DNA of 64,000 nt from Kribbella capetownensis (GTDB lineage Bacteria > Actinomycetota > Actinomycetes > Propionibacteriales > Kribbellaceae). The stretch spans positions 1 to 64,000 of the forward strand of contig NZ_SJKD01000011.1 in NCBI RefSeq assembly GCF_004331485.1. The letters are read 5' to 3'. The notes under the pieces are model-generated. The model saw only the letters and a program-made list of their open reading frames with translations, made no database searches and was not told the origin of the DNA. Numbering within the stretch: position 1 is the stretch's first letter; every line of letters begins with the position of its first letter. The position numbers were made by a program, and so were the translations under genes. Shown one piece after another: positions 14,732 through 22,888 of the stretch.

Positions 14732-16527
14732 GCCGCCGGGCGGGTCTGAACCGTCTTGATCCGCGGCACGTCCAGCTTGTTGCTGCGGTCGAAGCGGTAA
14801 ATGCCGTTCTCTTCCTGGAACACATCGGTCAGCTGCGTGTAGCAGTAGCCGAACATCAGCGGGTCGTCGAGCAGCGCGTCGACCAGACCGGTGAAGCGCG
14901 TGTAGAACGCCTCCTCGTCGACGACCCGCTGGCCGTAGCCCCACGACTCGGTGCGGTTGTCGCCGGCCGACTTCGCGGCCTCCTCCGGGTTCCACCAGAT
15001 GCCGCCGAACTCACTGCAGAAGTACGGCTGACCGGCGTACGGCTGGGAGATCGGCCGCTTCTCGCGCCCACCCGTGTTCCCGTACGGCGCTCCGTCCGCG
15101 AGGCCGGCCATCTGCCGGGCGAACTCGGCCGGGTCCTGCTCGTAGTTGTGCGAGTCCCAGACGTCGGTCTCTGGCACGCGGTGCGAGTATCCGGACGCAT
15201 CGAGCACCGGCCGGGTCGTGTCGGCCGCCTTCGTGGCCAGGAACATCGCCCGGGTCACGTCGTCCAGCTGGGTGATCCGGTCGTGCAGGAATTGATGCGT
15301 CTCGTTCAGCGGGCACCAGCCGATGATCGACGGGTGGCTGTAGTCCCGCTCGACCGCTTCCAGCCACTGCGACACGAACGACGCCGTCGGCTGCTGGTTG
15401 TCCTCTTGGGTGCCGTCGGCAAGGTTCTCGCCCCAGTCGCCGAACTCGCCCCAGACCAGGTAGCCGAGCCGGTCCGCGTGGTACAGGAACCGCTCCTCGA
15501 ACACCTTCTGGTGCAGCCGCGCGCCGTTGAACCCGGCCGCCAGGCCGAGCTCGATGTCCGCAACCAGCGCCTCGTCGGAAGGAGCAGTCATCAGGCTCTC
15601 CGGCCAGTACCCCTGGTCAAGCACCAGCCGCTGGAACACATGCTTGCCGTTGATCAGGATGGCCTGGCCGCTGACCGACACCGACCGCAGTCCGGCGTAG
15701 CTGTCCGCGCCGTCCACAACGTTGCCATCGGCATCGATCAGCTCGATGCGGACGTCGTACAGGTGCGGATCGGTGGTGTCCCAGAGACGGACGCGGTCCG
15801 CGGGGACCTGCAGCGTCAGCCGCGGCGCGAAGTCGAGATCGGCGCGGACCTCCTGGGTGGTGACCTCGCCGTCCGCGTCCTTCAGGATCGCGCGGACCTT
15901 CCAGCCCGGCTTGTTCGCCGACACCGGTACGGCGAGGTGGAAGCTCGAGCCGGCCACGTCCGGGGTGATCCGCGGACGGCCGAGGTGCACGGTCGGCACC
16001 GCCTCGAGCCAGACGGTCTGCCAGATCCCGGTCGTCCGGGTGTAGTGGCAGCCGTAGTTGAAGTACTTCGTCGTCTGTTTGCCGCGGGCCTGCGCGCCGT
16101 ACCGGCTGTCCCGCGCGCGGACGACGATCGTTGCCTCCTCGCCGGGCTTGGCGACCTGGCGGAGGTTGGCGCTGAACGGCGTGAACCCACCGCGGTGCCG
16201 CACCACCTCGACGTCGTTCACCCACACGGTCGCGTCGTGATCGACCGCCTGGAAGTGCAGTACGGCGTCCTTGCCGGACCAGTCGGCCGGGATCGTGACG
16301 GTCGTCCGGTACCAGACGGCCTCCATGAAGTCGACGTCCTCGATCCCGGACAGCTGCGTCTCCGGCGCGAACGGCACCGTGATCCGCTGCGCCAGCTCTC
16401 GCTCCCGGACCCCGCGCTCGAGACCGGAGTCGGACCGGTCGATCTCGAACTGCCACTCGCCGTTCAGGTTCACCCACTCCGGACGAACGAACTGCGGGCG
16501 CGGGTACTCCGCACGAGGTTGAGTCAT
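14716..16527 (-). CDS. Glycoside hydrolase family 2 protein
   Basis: A 603-residue GH2 enzyme without signal peptide, therefore probably cytoplasmic. Domain order is sugar-binding jelly roll (residues about 10-170, RPEWVNLNGEWQFEIDRSDS), immunoglobulin-like domain, and a TIM barrel. The acid/base is E409 in CPLNETHQ and the nucleophile E506 in YFCSEFGG. The family includes beta-galactosidases, beta-mannosidases and beta-glucuronidases; specificity cannot be read from sequence. ATG 16527 follows CGGGAG. A CAACGTTG palindrome at 16573-16580 upstream may be an operator. Confidence 0.9.
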   Translation of the reverse strand: MTQPRAEYPRPQFVRPEWVNLNGEWQFEIDRSDSGLERGVRERELAQRITVPFAPETQLSGIEDVDFMEAVWYRTTVTIPADWSGKDAVLHFQAVDHDATVWVNDVEVVRHRGGFTPFSANLRQVAKPGEEATIVVRARDSRYGAQARGKQTTKYFNYGCHYTRTTGIWQTVWLEAVPTVHLGRPRITPDVAGSSFHLAVPVSANKPGWKVRAILKDADGEVTTQEVRADLDFAPRLTLQVPADRVRLWDTTDPHLYDVRIELIDADGNVVDGADSYAGLRSVSVSGQAILINGKHVFQRLVLDQGYWPESLMTAPSDEALVADIELGLAAGFNGARLHQKVFEERFLYHADRLGYLVWGEFGDWGENLADGTQEDNQQPTASFVSQWLEAVERDYSHPSIIGWCPLNETHQFLHDRITQLDDVTRAMFLATKAADTTRPVLDASGYSHRVPETDVWDSHNYEQDPAEFARQMAGLADGAPYGNTGGREKRPISQPYAGQPYFCSEFGGIWWNPEEAAKSAGDNRTESWGYGQRVVDEEAFYTRFTGLVDALLDDPLMFGYCYTQLTDVFQEENGIYRFDRSNKLDVPRIKTVQTRPAAYEKD

Positions 16528-16689
16528 GAGCACTCCCGTGACGTGGTTTCTGAGGGGGTCGGCACGACACTACAACGTTGGAATGCGCTCAGCAATGGGT
16601 CTTCCAGGTGTTGGTTCGAGGGTGACTGTCGGATTCGGGCACCCTGGTTCGTCGGGTTGGTGAAGGACAAGCGGAAAGGGAGACTCCAC

Positions 16690-17118
16690 ATGCAGGTCGA
16701 GCCGACAATCGTGACCATTGCCCTGCCGATCGCGAACCGGCGGAGGTCGTACGAGTTCTACCGCTCCGGGCTCGGATTCACCACACCCGGTGAGCCGGAC
16801 CGCGACGGCGTACCCGAGCCGCTGCGCCTCACGCTCGGCGACCGCGTCCGGGTCATGCTGATCCCGAAGGTCGGTTTCGGGTGGGTGCTCAGCGGACGCA
16901 AGCAGGCGACGGCCGGTCGGAGCGAGTGCGTCGTGTCCCTCAGCCTGCCGACGCGGGCCGACGTGGACGACCTGCTCGAGCGCGCCGAGAAAGCCGGCGC
17001 GGAAATCGTCCGGCCGGCCGGCGAGCAGGACTGGGGCTATGACGGCGCCTTCGCCGATCCGGACGGTCACGTCTGGCATGTCGCGCTGGCCGGTGAATTC
17101 ATGACCTCCTGGCCCTAG
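16690..17118 (+). CDS. VOC-family protein
   Basis: A 142-residue VOC protein: IALPIANRRRSYEFYRSGLG, LRLTLGDRVRVMLIPKVGFG, then SLSLPTRADVDDLLERAEKA and GYDGAFADPDGHVWHVALAG. The second half has the Asp-Pro-Asp-Gly-His motif of the VOC fold with a likely metal-binding His/Glu pattern. ATG 16690 has a strong AAAGGGAGA ribosome site. Neighbours are GH2 (divergent) and a methyltransferase (convergent). Substrate unknown. Confidence 0.85.
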   Translation: MQVEPTIVTIALPIANRRRSYEFYRSGLGFTTPGEPDRDGVPEPLRLTLGDRVRVMLIPKVGFGWVLSGRKQATAGRSECVVSLSLPTRADVDDLLERAEKAGAEIVRPAGEQDWGYDGAFADPDGHVWHVALAGEFMTSWP

Positions 17119-17226
17119 GTGGTGCGGAAGGACAAGAGGTAGCGCGTCGCGGGGTAGTGCACCTACGCGTGGAGCGCTTGGTGTGTACACCGTCTCGCCG
17201 GTGTACTACCTGTCCAGCCGCACGCC

Positions 17227-17946
17227 TCAAGCGTTGCTGAAGAGGGCGGCGTTGAGGAAGTCGGCGCCGAAGGTGCCCTCGCGGTCCGGGACGACGCTGC
17301 GGATCTCGAGTGGGGTGAGCGGCGCGAAGATCGTGCGGAGGCCGTCGTGGGAGAAGGCCATGCCGCCTTGGGTGTCGCCGCTGAGGACGACGTCCAGGTC
17401 GGTCGGGGCTTCCACCCGGTCCGCGGCGAAGGTGACGATGCCGAAGCGCCCACCGGGGCGGACGGCCGGCAGGACGCGGTGCAGATAGGTGATCCGGCGA
17501 TGCGGTGCGAGATGGTGGAAACAGCCGGAGTCGTAGACGAGGTCGAACTGGCCGTCCGGCAGCGGCTCGCGCAGTACGTCGGACGCCGTGAGGGTGACCG
17601 TGGCCGGCATGGTCGCGCGGACGCTGTCCAGCAGCGGTGCTGCCAGGTCGACGCCTTCGACCGTCGCGCCTTGCTCGGCGAACCATCTGCTGTTGCGTCC
17701 TGAGCCACACCCGATGTCGAGCACTCGGGCCCCGTCCAGCTGTCCGAGCAACCCACGCTCGTGCCAGTCGACCAGTGGTTCGTCCGGTAGGTGTGTGGCG
17801 AGCGGGTGGCCCGGTGTCGTCAGGATGGTGGTCCAGAATGCGGCCGCCGACGACTGTGATCGATCTCCGCGGGCGCTCGCCGCCACGACCTGGTCGAGGA
17901 TGCTGAGCAACTGTTCGGTCGTGTGTATGCGCGCTCCGTTGACCAC
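17227..17946 (-). CDS. Class I SAM-dependent methyltransferase
   Basis: A 239-residue Rossmann methyltransferase. Motif I is ARVLDIGCGSGRNSRWFAEQ, motif II acidic end GVDLAAPLL, motif IV QFDLVYDSGCFHHLAPH, and motif post-I GGRFGIVTF. The substrate is unknown; the family includes small-molecule methyltransferases and thiopurine-type enzymes. It starts at GTG 17946 with AGGA upstream. Confidence 0.88.
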   Translation of the reverse strand: MVNGARIHTTEQLLSILDQVVAASARGDRSQSSAAAFWTTILTTPGHPLATHLPDEPLVDWHERGLLGQLDGARVLDIGCGSGRNSRWFAEQGATVEGVDLAAPLLDSVRATMPATVTLTASDVLREPLPDGQFDLVYDSGCFHHLAPHRRITYLHRVLPAVRPGGRFGIVTFAADRVEAPTDLDVVLSGDTQGGMAFSHDGLRTIFAPLTPLEIRSVVPDREGTFGADFLNAALFSNA

Positions 17947-18148
17947 CCCGGAATCCTACTGAAAAAGCAGATGATCGGAGCGGCTGCGATCGCTTAGGGT
18001 CGTGGTGATGATGCGTTTCTGAAGGCGCGCGCCACGGTGTGGCACTCCGGCATCGACTTGTCTGTCGTGCCGTCTCTTTGAGTTGCCGTGAGGTGGGTGC
18101 GCCGCGCTTCGACTGTTCTGTCGATCGCGACTCTTCAGGAGCTTCCGC

Positions 18149-19156
18149 ATGTCCGGCACTTCCTCGCCGGGGCGCATCATCACGCCCGGTCTTGATCAGC
18201 ACGTCACCGACCGTCTCGTACTCCGTACCCTCGATGGCGCCGCGGATCTCCTCATGGAGGAGCTTCGCGCGCTGCCGTCGGTCCACTCGATCCGTCAACT
18301 GTCCACTGTCGCCGTCGAATGCACGGTCGACGGCCGGCTGAGCGAGATCGCTGCCTGTTCCCTCTACTCCACGGTGGCGATCGCCTTCCACGGCGACTCA
18401 CTCGAGCGGTCGGCGCAGACCGGCGTACTCGCAACCCTGCCAACCCCGATCGGCTTCCGAGTCGGCTGCGAGGATCCGCAAGTCAGGTACGCCGTGATCG
18501 CCGCAGTCGAGCGCGAGCTCGGCTGGATCAATCAGCCCGGCAGGTGGGACGTCAACCTGACCCAAACGGCAGACGGCTGGATCGCGGAGATCGGCCCGTT
18601 GTCCTGGATGCGTCGGTTCGGACAGTTGAAACGGTTGCCGTGGTCAACCACTCCACTCGTCGCAGAAGTCCTTGTGCGCTTGGCGAAACTCCAACCAGGC
18701 CAACGCATCATCGACCCGTTCTGTGGGACGGGCACCATCCTGCTCGCAGCACTTCGCCGAGAACCAACCGCCCGCGTCCTCGGCACCGACCACGATCCGC
18801 AGGCACTCGCAATCGCGGACCGCAACCGACAACAGCTATGTGGCCTCGTACAGGCGACAGCAGAAGCCCTCCCGTACGCCGCCGGCACCGTCGATCGGAT
18901 CATCACCAACCTCCCGTTCGGCAAGCAGGTCGGCACGCATGATGCCAACCGCACCCTCTACCCAGCCGCCCTCACCGAGATCGATCGGGTCCTCACCGCC
19001 GACGGTCGCGCCGTACTCCTCACTGAGGACAAACGCCTGCTCCACAAGGCGATCGAGCACCAGAAAGGCCTCAAGCTCATCCGCCAACGTCTCCTCAAAT
19101 ACAACGGCGCCACGCCCACCGCGTACGTCCTCACCCGGCCTCGGCAGCGACGCTGA
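18149..19156 (+). CDS. THUMP/Trm11-like RNA N2-guanine methyltransferase
   Basis: A 335-residue protein. An N-terminal half of about 170 residues resembles a THUMP-type RNA-binding region. The C-terminal half is a SAM methyltransferase with the motif I form RIIDPFCGTGTILLAAL and the motif IV form DRIITNLPFGKQVG, where (N/D)LPFG marks N2-guanine RNA methyltransferases such as Trm11, TrmG10 and RlmL. It therefore probably modifies tRNA or rRNA. ATG 18149 has AGGAG eight bases upstream. Confidence 0.82.
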   Translation: MSGTSSPGRIITPGLDQHVTDRLVLRTLDGAADLLMEELRALPSVHSIRQLSTVAVECTVDGRLSEIAACSLYSTVAIAFHGDSLERSAQTGVLATLPTPIGFRVGCEDPQVRYAVIAAVERELGWINQPGRWDVNLTQTADGWIAEIGPLSWMRRFGQLKRLPWSTTPLVAEVLVRLAKLQPGQRIIDPFCGTGTILLAALRREPTARVLGTDHDPQALAIADRNRQQLCGLVQATAEALPYAAGTVDRIITNLPFGKQVGTHDANRTLYPAALTEIDRVLTADGRAVLLTEDKRLLHKAIEHQKGLKLIRQRLLKYNGATPTAYVLTRPRQRR

Positions 19157-19159
19157 AGC

Positions 19160-20884
19160 TTAGGCGGCGGCCGTGTCTCTCAGCTCTCGCAGCCTGGATT
19201 CGGTCAGCGTGTCCGGGTCTTTGTCGGGCTCCAGCAGGATCACTGTGCAGGTTGCGGCATGCGTCACGGCGGAGGTGATGCTGCCGTCGCTGAACTGTGC
19301 GACTGGTCCGCGTGGCGACCGGCCGAGTGCGATGGCGCGGGCGCCGACGTCCGTGGCATGCCGGGCCAGCGCGCGGCCGGCGGCGGCATGGTCGCCGACG
19401 CTGGTGAGTACCTGGCCGGTCGCGGCGATGTGGTGTGCGGCGAGCCGGTCGAGGTGACCGACGACGGCCGCGTGGGCCTGCTCGGCGTCCTCGGCATCGA
19501 GAGCGAGTTCCTCGACAACCGCGGTCTCGCGGACGTGGACGACCTCCAGCGTGGTGCCGGCGTTGCGAGCGACCAAGGCGGCGGCATCGACGACCGCGGC
19601 CGCGTCCTCAGTGGCGCCGACGGCAACGATGACCGGCCGGTACTGCGCTGATGGCGCGGCTCCGACCCGTTGCAGCGACGGGAGCACAGTGTCCCCTTCG
19701 GCCGGGTTCTGCTCCGCCGCCTTGACCAGCCGATGACCGGTGGCGAGTACGGCGATGGCGAGCAGGAAGGCAAGGCCGCCGAGATAGAACGGGACGCTGA
19801 GGTTGGTGGCGTCGGCAAGCTTCCCGGCAGCGAACGGCGCCAGGCCGCCGCCGATGAACCGGACGAAGCCGTACGCCGACGAGGCGACCGGCCGCTCGAC
19901 CGGCGAGACGAGCATGACCGCCTGCGTGGTCAGCGTGTTGTTGATGCCGATGAACGCGCCGCTGACGATGACCGCGACGATGACCACGGTCGGTGTGTGG
20001 ACGCCCGCCGCGATGGCAGCCATCACGATGCCGAGCGCGAACAGGTTGACGTACAGCACCGGCGCCGTACCGAATCGCGCCTGCAGGCGCGGGGCGACGA
20101 ACACCGAGAAGGCGGCGACCAGCAGCCCCCAGCCGGTGAACACCAGGCCGAGCCGGTGGGCGTCGATCTCCATCGGGTACGGCGCGTAGCCGAGCATCGT
20201 GAAGAAGCCCCAGTTGTACAGCAGCGCCATCAGACCCATCGTCAGCAGACCCCGATGGCGAAGGGCCTTGAGCGGCGCCGCGAGCGATGTCTTGTGCTCG
20301 GGCTTCGGAAGCGAAGGCACGAACACCGCGGTGGCCACCAGCGCGATGGCCATCAGCACCGCTACGCCGAAGAACGGCCCACGCCAACTGATGCTGCCCA
20401 GCTCACCGCCGAGCAGCGGCCCGACCGCGATCCCGAGACCGAGCGCGGTCTCGTACAGGATGATCGCGCCGGCGAAGCCGCCGCTGGCCGAGGCCACGAT
20501 GACCGCGAGGCTGGTGGAGATGAACAGGGCGTTGCCCAGGCCCCAGCCGGCCCGGAAGCCGACGATGCCACCGATCGAGCCGGACGCACCGGCGAGCGCG
20601 GCGAACACCACGATGAGAGCCAGTCCGATGATCAGAGTCCGCTTGGCGCCGAACCGGCTGGAGAACCAGCCGACCACGAGCATCGCGACCGCGGTCACGA
20701 CCAGGTAGCTGGTGAACAACAGCGACACCTGGCTCGGGGTGGCCTGCAGGCTGGAGGCCAGCGCGGGCAGGATCGGATCGACCAGACCGATGCCCATGAA
20801 CGAGATGACGCAGGCGAACGCGACGGCCCAGACCGCCCGTGGCTGCTTGAACGGGGTGGAGGTCGTCCCGTGGGGTGAAGCCAT
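19160..20884 (-). CDS. MFS transporter fused to a universal stress protein domain
   Basis: A 574-residue fusion. Residues about 18-405 are a twelve-helix major facilitator (FMGIGLVDPILPALASSLQA near the N-terminus, SRFGAKRTLIIGLALIVVF, GAIILYETALGLGIAVGPLL, a typical drug-exporter A/C motif pattern). Residues about 425-560 are a UspA-like domain starting YRPVIVAVGATEDAAAVVDA and ending with LGRSPRGPVAQFSDGSITSA and ATCTVILLEP. UspA domains bind ATP or act as stress sensors, so transport may be coupled to nucleotide or stress state. It lies downstream of a MarR gene on the same strand (44-base gap), which probably regulates it. Confidence 0.9.
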   Translation of the reverse strand: MASPHGTTSTPFKQPRAVWAVAFACVISFMGIGLVDPILPALASSLQATPSQVSLLFTSYLVVTAVAMLVVGWFSSRFGAKRTLIIGLALIVVFAALAGASGSIGGIVGFRAGWGLGNALFISTSLAVIVASASGGFAGAIILYETALGLGIAVGPLLGGELGSISWRGPFFGVAVLMAIALVATAVFVPSLPKPEHKTSLAAPLKALRHRGLLTMGLMALLYNWGFFTMLGYAPYPMEIDAHRLGLVFTGWGLLVAAFSVFVAPRLQARFGTAPVLYVNLFALGIVMAAIAAGVHTPTVVIVAVIVSGAFIGINNTLTTQAVMLVSPVERPVASSAYGFVRFIGGGLAPFAAGKLADATNLSVPFYLGGLAFLLAIAVLATGHRLVKAAEQNPAEGDTVLPSLQRVGAAPSAQYRPVIVAVGATEDAAAVVDAAALVARNAGTTLEVVHVRETAVVEELALDAEDAEQAHAAVVGHLDRLAAHHIAATGQVLTSVGDHAAAGRALARHATDVGARAIALGRSPRGPVAQFSDGSITSAVTHAATCTVILLEPDKDPDTLTESRLRELRDTAAA

Positions 20885-20928
20885 GAATGGCCCTTCCTGA
20901 CGTGAGTGCCGTATGACGTGAGTGGCGT

Positions 20929-21357
20929 CTAGCGTGGAGTCGCCGATGTGGTCGGCTGGTCGTCGTACGCCGATTCGACGAGCTGGGTGAGCACGGGGAG
21001 CGCGGCGGAGATGGTGGTCCGGTCCCGCGGGTCGAGCCGGTCGATGAGCTCCTGCAGGACGTCGGCGCGTTCGGCTCGCATCCGCGCCCAGAGGTCCAGC
21101 CCGGCCTCGGTCGCTTCCACGAGGACGCCGCGTCGATCGCTGGTGCTCGTCGTACGCCGTACCAGGCCCTCGCGTTCCATCCGGGTGACCAGTTGGGTCA
21201 TGCCGGGTTGGGAGATGCGCTGGGCTTGCGCCAGCTCCGTCATACGCTGGGGTCCCGCCCGCCCGAGGCGGCTCAGCGTGGACGAAGCAGCGCTGCTCAA
21301 GCCTCCGACGGGACGAATGAGCTGCACGAGCTGCTCGAGCACCACGAGGAGCTCCAT
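20929..21357 (-). CDS. MarR-family regulator
   Basis: A 142-residue MarR protein: ELLVVLEQLVQLIRPVGGLS, MTELAQAQRISQPGMTQLVT (HTH), REGLVRRTTSTSDRRGVLVE (wing) and a C-terminal helix pair. ATG 21357 has GAGGG upstream. More upstream in-frame starts would lie inside the operator repeats at 21372-21415 and are rejected. It precedes the MFS-UspA gene and probably represses both. Confidence 0.88.
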   Translation of the reverse strand: MELLVVLEQLVQLIRPVGGLSSAASSTLSRLGRAGPQRMTELAQAQRISQPGMTQLVTRMEREGLVRRTTSTSDRRGVLVEATEAGLDLWARMRAERADVLQELIDRLDPRDRTTISAALPVLTQLVESAYDDQPTTSATPR

Positions 21358-21371
21358 ACCGGAGCCCTCAC

Positions 21372-21415
21372 GATACATAATGGGATTATGTATCTGCATA
21401 ACCTCATTATGTATC
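21372..21415. promoter_or_regulatory. Tandem MarR operator
   Basis: GATACATAAT (21372-21381) and ATTATGTATC (21385-21394) form a perfect 10-bp inverted repeat with a GGG spacer. The right arm recurs as ATTATGTATC at 21406-21415, exactly 21 bases later, i.e. two helical turns, so a second half-site lies on the same face. Confidence 0.7.
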
Positions 21416-21512
21416 TGCCCGGGCGGAACCACAAAGTGATTTGAGGCTCAGTCAACTCCGGGCGCCCGGCGGTAGGCGCGGTAGAAGGCTCGGGCGCCGC
21501 ACCAAGGAGGGG

Positions 21513-22379
21513 TCAGCGGCCGAGTAGGCGGGCGCCGTTGTGCCGGCAGACGGCGCGTAGCCAGTCGTCGCCGAGGTCCAGCGACTCGAGTGCCGAGAGT
21601 TGTACGGCGTACTCGTAGGGGATGTTGGGGAAGTCCGAGCCGAGGACGATGCGGTCCTGGAGGTCGGCCAGGCGGGACGTGAGTTCGCGGGGGAACGGCA
21701 TGAGCGACTCGGTGAAGGGCGTGAAGGCCATCGTCGTGTCCAGATGGACGTTCGGGTACGACGTGAGGGCCAGGTGCCCGGCGTACTCGGGCATGCCGAG
21801 GTGGGCGATGACCGCGGTCAGGCGCGGGTGCTTCCGCAGTACGTCGCCGAACGGCCCGGGACCGGTGTGCCGGCCGGGGATCGGGCCGGATCCACAGTGC
21901 ACAACCACAGGTACGCCGGCCTCCGCGAGCTGACCCCACACGTCGTCGAGTTCGTCCTCGCGTGGGTCGTAGTCACCCACCTGGACGTGGACCTTGAAGA
22001 TCCGCGCCCCCAGTTCGAGCGCCTCGCGCACATAGTCTGCCGCACCTGGCTCGGGGTAGAAGGTCGCGCTCGACACGCATCCGGGCGTCGCCGCGGCGAA
22101 GTCCCGGGCCCACGCGTTGAGCCACTGAGCCATCCCCGGCTTGTGCGGATACACCAGCGCCGGGAACGCGCGAACGCCCAACGTTTCCAGGGTTTTCAGC
22201 CGCTCCTCGATCGAGGTCCGGTAAGTGACCGGCCACTCGGTGCCGTAGTGCTGCGGTGCTTGGTCGAAGTACGCCCAGACCGCGTTCATCACCTGATCCG
22301 GCAGGAAGTGGACGTGCACATCGACCAGCCCGTCCAGCCCCAGCCGCCGCCACCACGCTGGTACGTCGCTGTCTCGCAC
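21513..22379 (-). CDS. Amidohydrolase (TIM-barrel, ACMSD-like) protein
   Basis: A 288-residue metal-dependent hydrolase. Metal ligands are visible as DVHVHF (H22 and H24), VVHCGSG, IAHLGMPE and the catalytic Asp in VLGSDFPN. The arrangement is that of the amidohydrolase-2 group, which includes decarboxylases and lactonases; substrate unknown. It is on the minus strand, divergent from the small ArsR-like regulator at 22478, which could control it. Confidence 0.85.
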   Translation of the reverse strand: MRDSDVPAWWRRLGLDGLVDVHVHFLPDQVMNAVWAYFDQAPQHYGTEWPVTYRTSIEERLKTLETLGVRAFPALVYPHKPGMAQWLNAWARDFAAATPGCVSSATFYPEPGAADYVREALELGARIFKVHVQVGDYDPREDELDDVWGQLAEAGVPVVVHCGSGPIPGRHTGPGPFGDVLRKHPRLTAVIAHLGMPEYAGHLALTSYPNVHLDTTMAFTPFTESLMPFPRELTSRLADLQDRIVLGSDFPNIPYEYAVQLSALESLDLGDDWLRAVCRHNGARLLGR

Positions 22380-22435
22380 CCGCCCAGCCTAGGCCGCTCA
22401 GCGCTGCCGGGAAGCGACGTACCTCACGTGCAGGC

Positions 22436-22477
22436 TTTGCAAGAACTACGTATCTACGTACTATCCACAGTGTGGAT
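22436..22477 (+). promoter_or_regulatory. Promoter with palindromic operator, near-leaderless
   Basis: TTTGCA (22436-22441) and TACTAT (22459-22464) are spaced by exactly 17 bp. The perfect palindrome ATCCACA-G-TGTGGAT (22463-22477) overlaps the end of the -10 and ends one base before ATG 22478. The predicted start of transcription is around 22471, so the leader is at most a few bases and a bound repressor would block initiation. Confidence 0.6.
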
Positions 22478-22888
22478 ATGGCTGTGGATAACCGGCTCAC
22501 GGAGCTGGAACGGCGGATCGCCGCGCTGGAATCCGCAGCGGACGCGCGGGGAGGGGCCAGGCGGCGGACCGCCGCCGGGCAGGCCGAAGCGACCCGGGCG
22601 CTCAGCGAGCTCCGGGCGTGGCGTGACTGGTCAGATGTCGCGCCGGCTCTGGCGGCGCTGGGCAATCCCGTCCGGCTGACGCTGCTCCGCGAGATCGTGC
22701 GCGGGCGCGCCACAGTCAGCGCTCTGAGTCAGGTCGACGGCCTTGGCACAAGCGGTCAGATCTACCACCACCTCCGCCAGCTGACCGCGGAAGGCTGGCT
22801 GCACACACCCACGCGCGGCACCTTCGCGATCCCGTCGCACCGGGTCACCGCGCTACAAACGATCCTTTCCGCCCTGGAGGGGAGCTAG
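22478..22888 (+). CDS. ArsR-like winged-helix regulator
   Basis: A 136-residue protein. The N-terminus is a short coiled coil (LTELERRIAALESAADARGG). The HTH follows: ALAALGNPVRLTLLREIVRG, RATVSALSQVDGLGTSGQIY and HHLRQLTAEGWLHTPTRGTF. GTG 22472 in frame is an alternative start, but ATG 22478 is chosen. No ribosome site is visible; the promoter at 22436-22477 suggests a leaderless message. Its likely target is itself and the divergent amidohydrolase. Confidence 0.82.
   Translation: MAVDNRLTELERRIAALESAADARGGARRRTAAGQAEATRALSELRAWRDWSDVAPALAALGNPVRLTLLREIVRGRATVSALSQVDGLGTSGQIYHHLRQLTAEGWLHTPTRGTFAIPSHRVTALQTILSALEGS

Noticed and set aside
14683..16689. Very long plus-strand frame antisense to the GH2 gene
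   Set aside because: It is the shadow of the GH2 gene; only its last 142 codons (from 16690) form a real VOC protein with a ribosome site.
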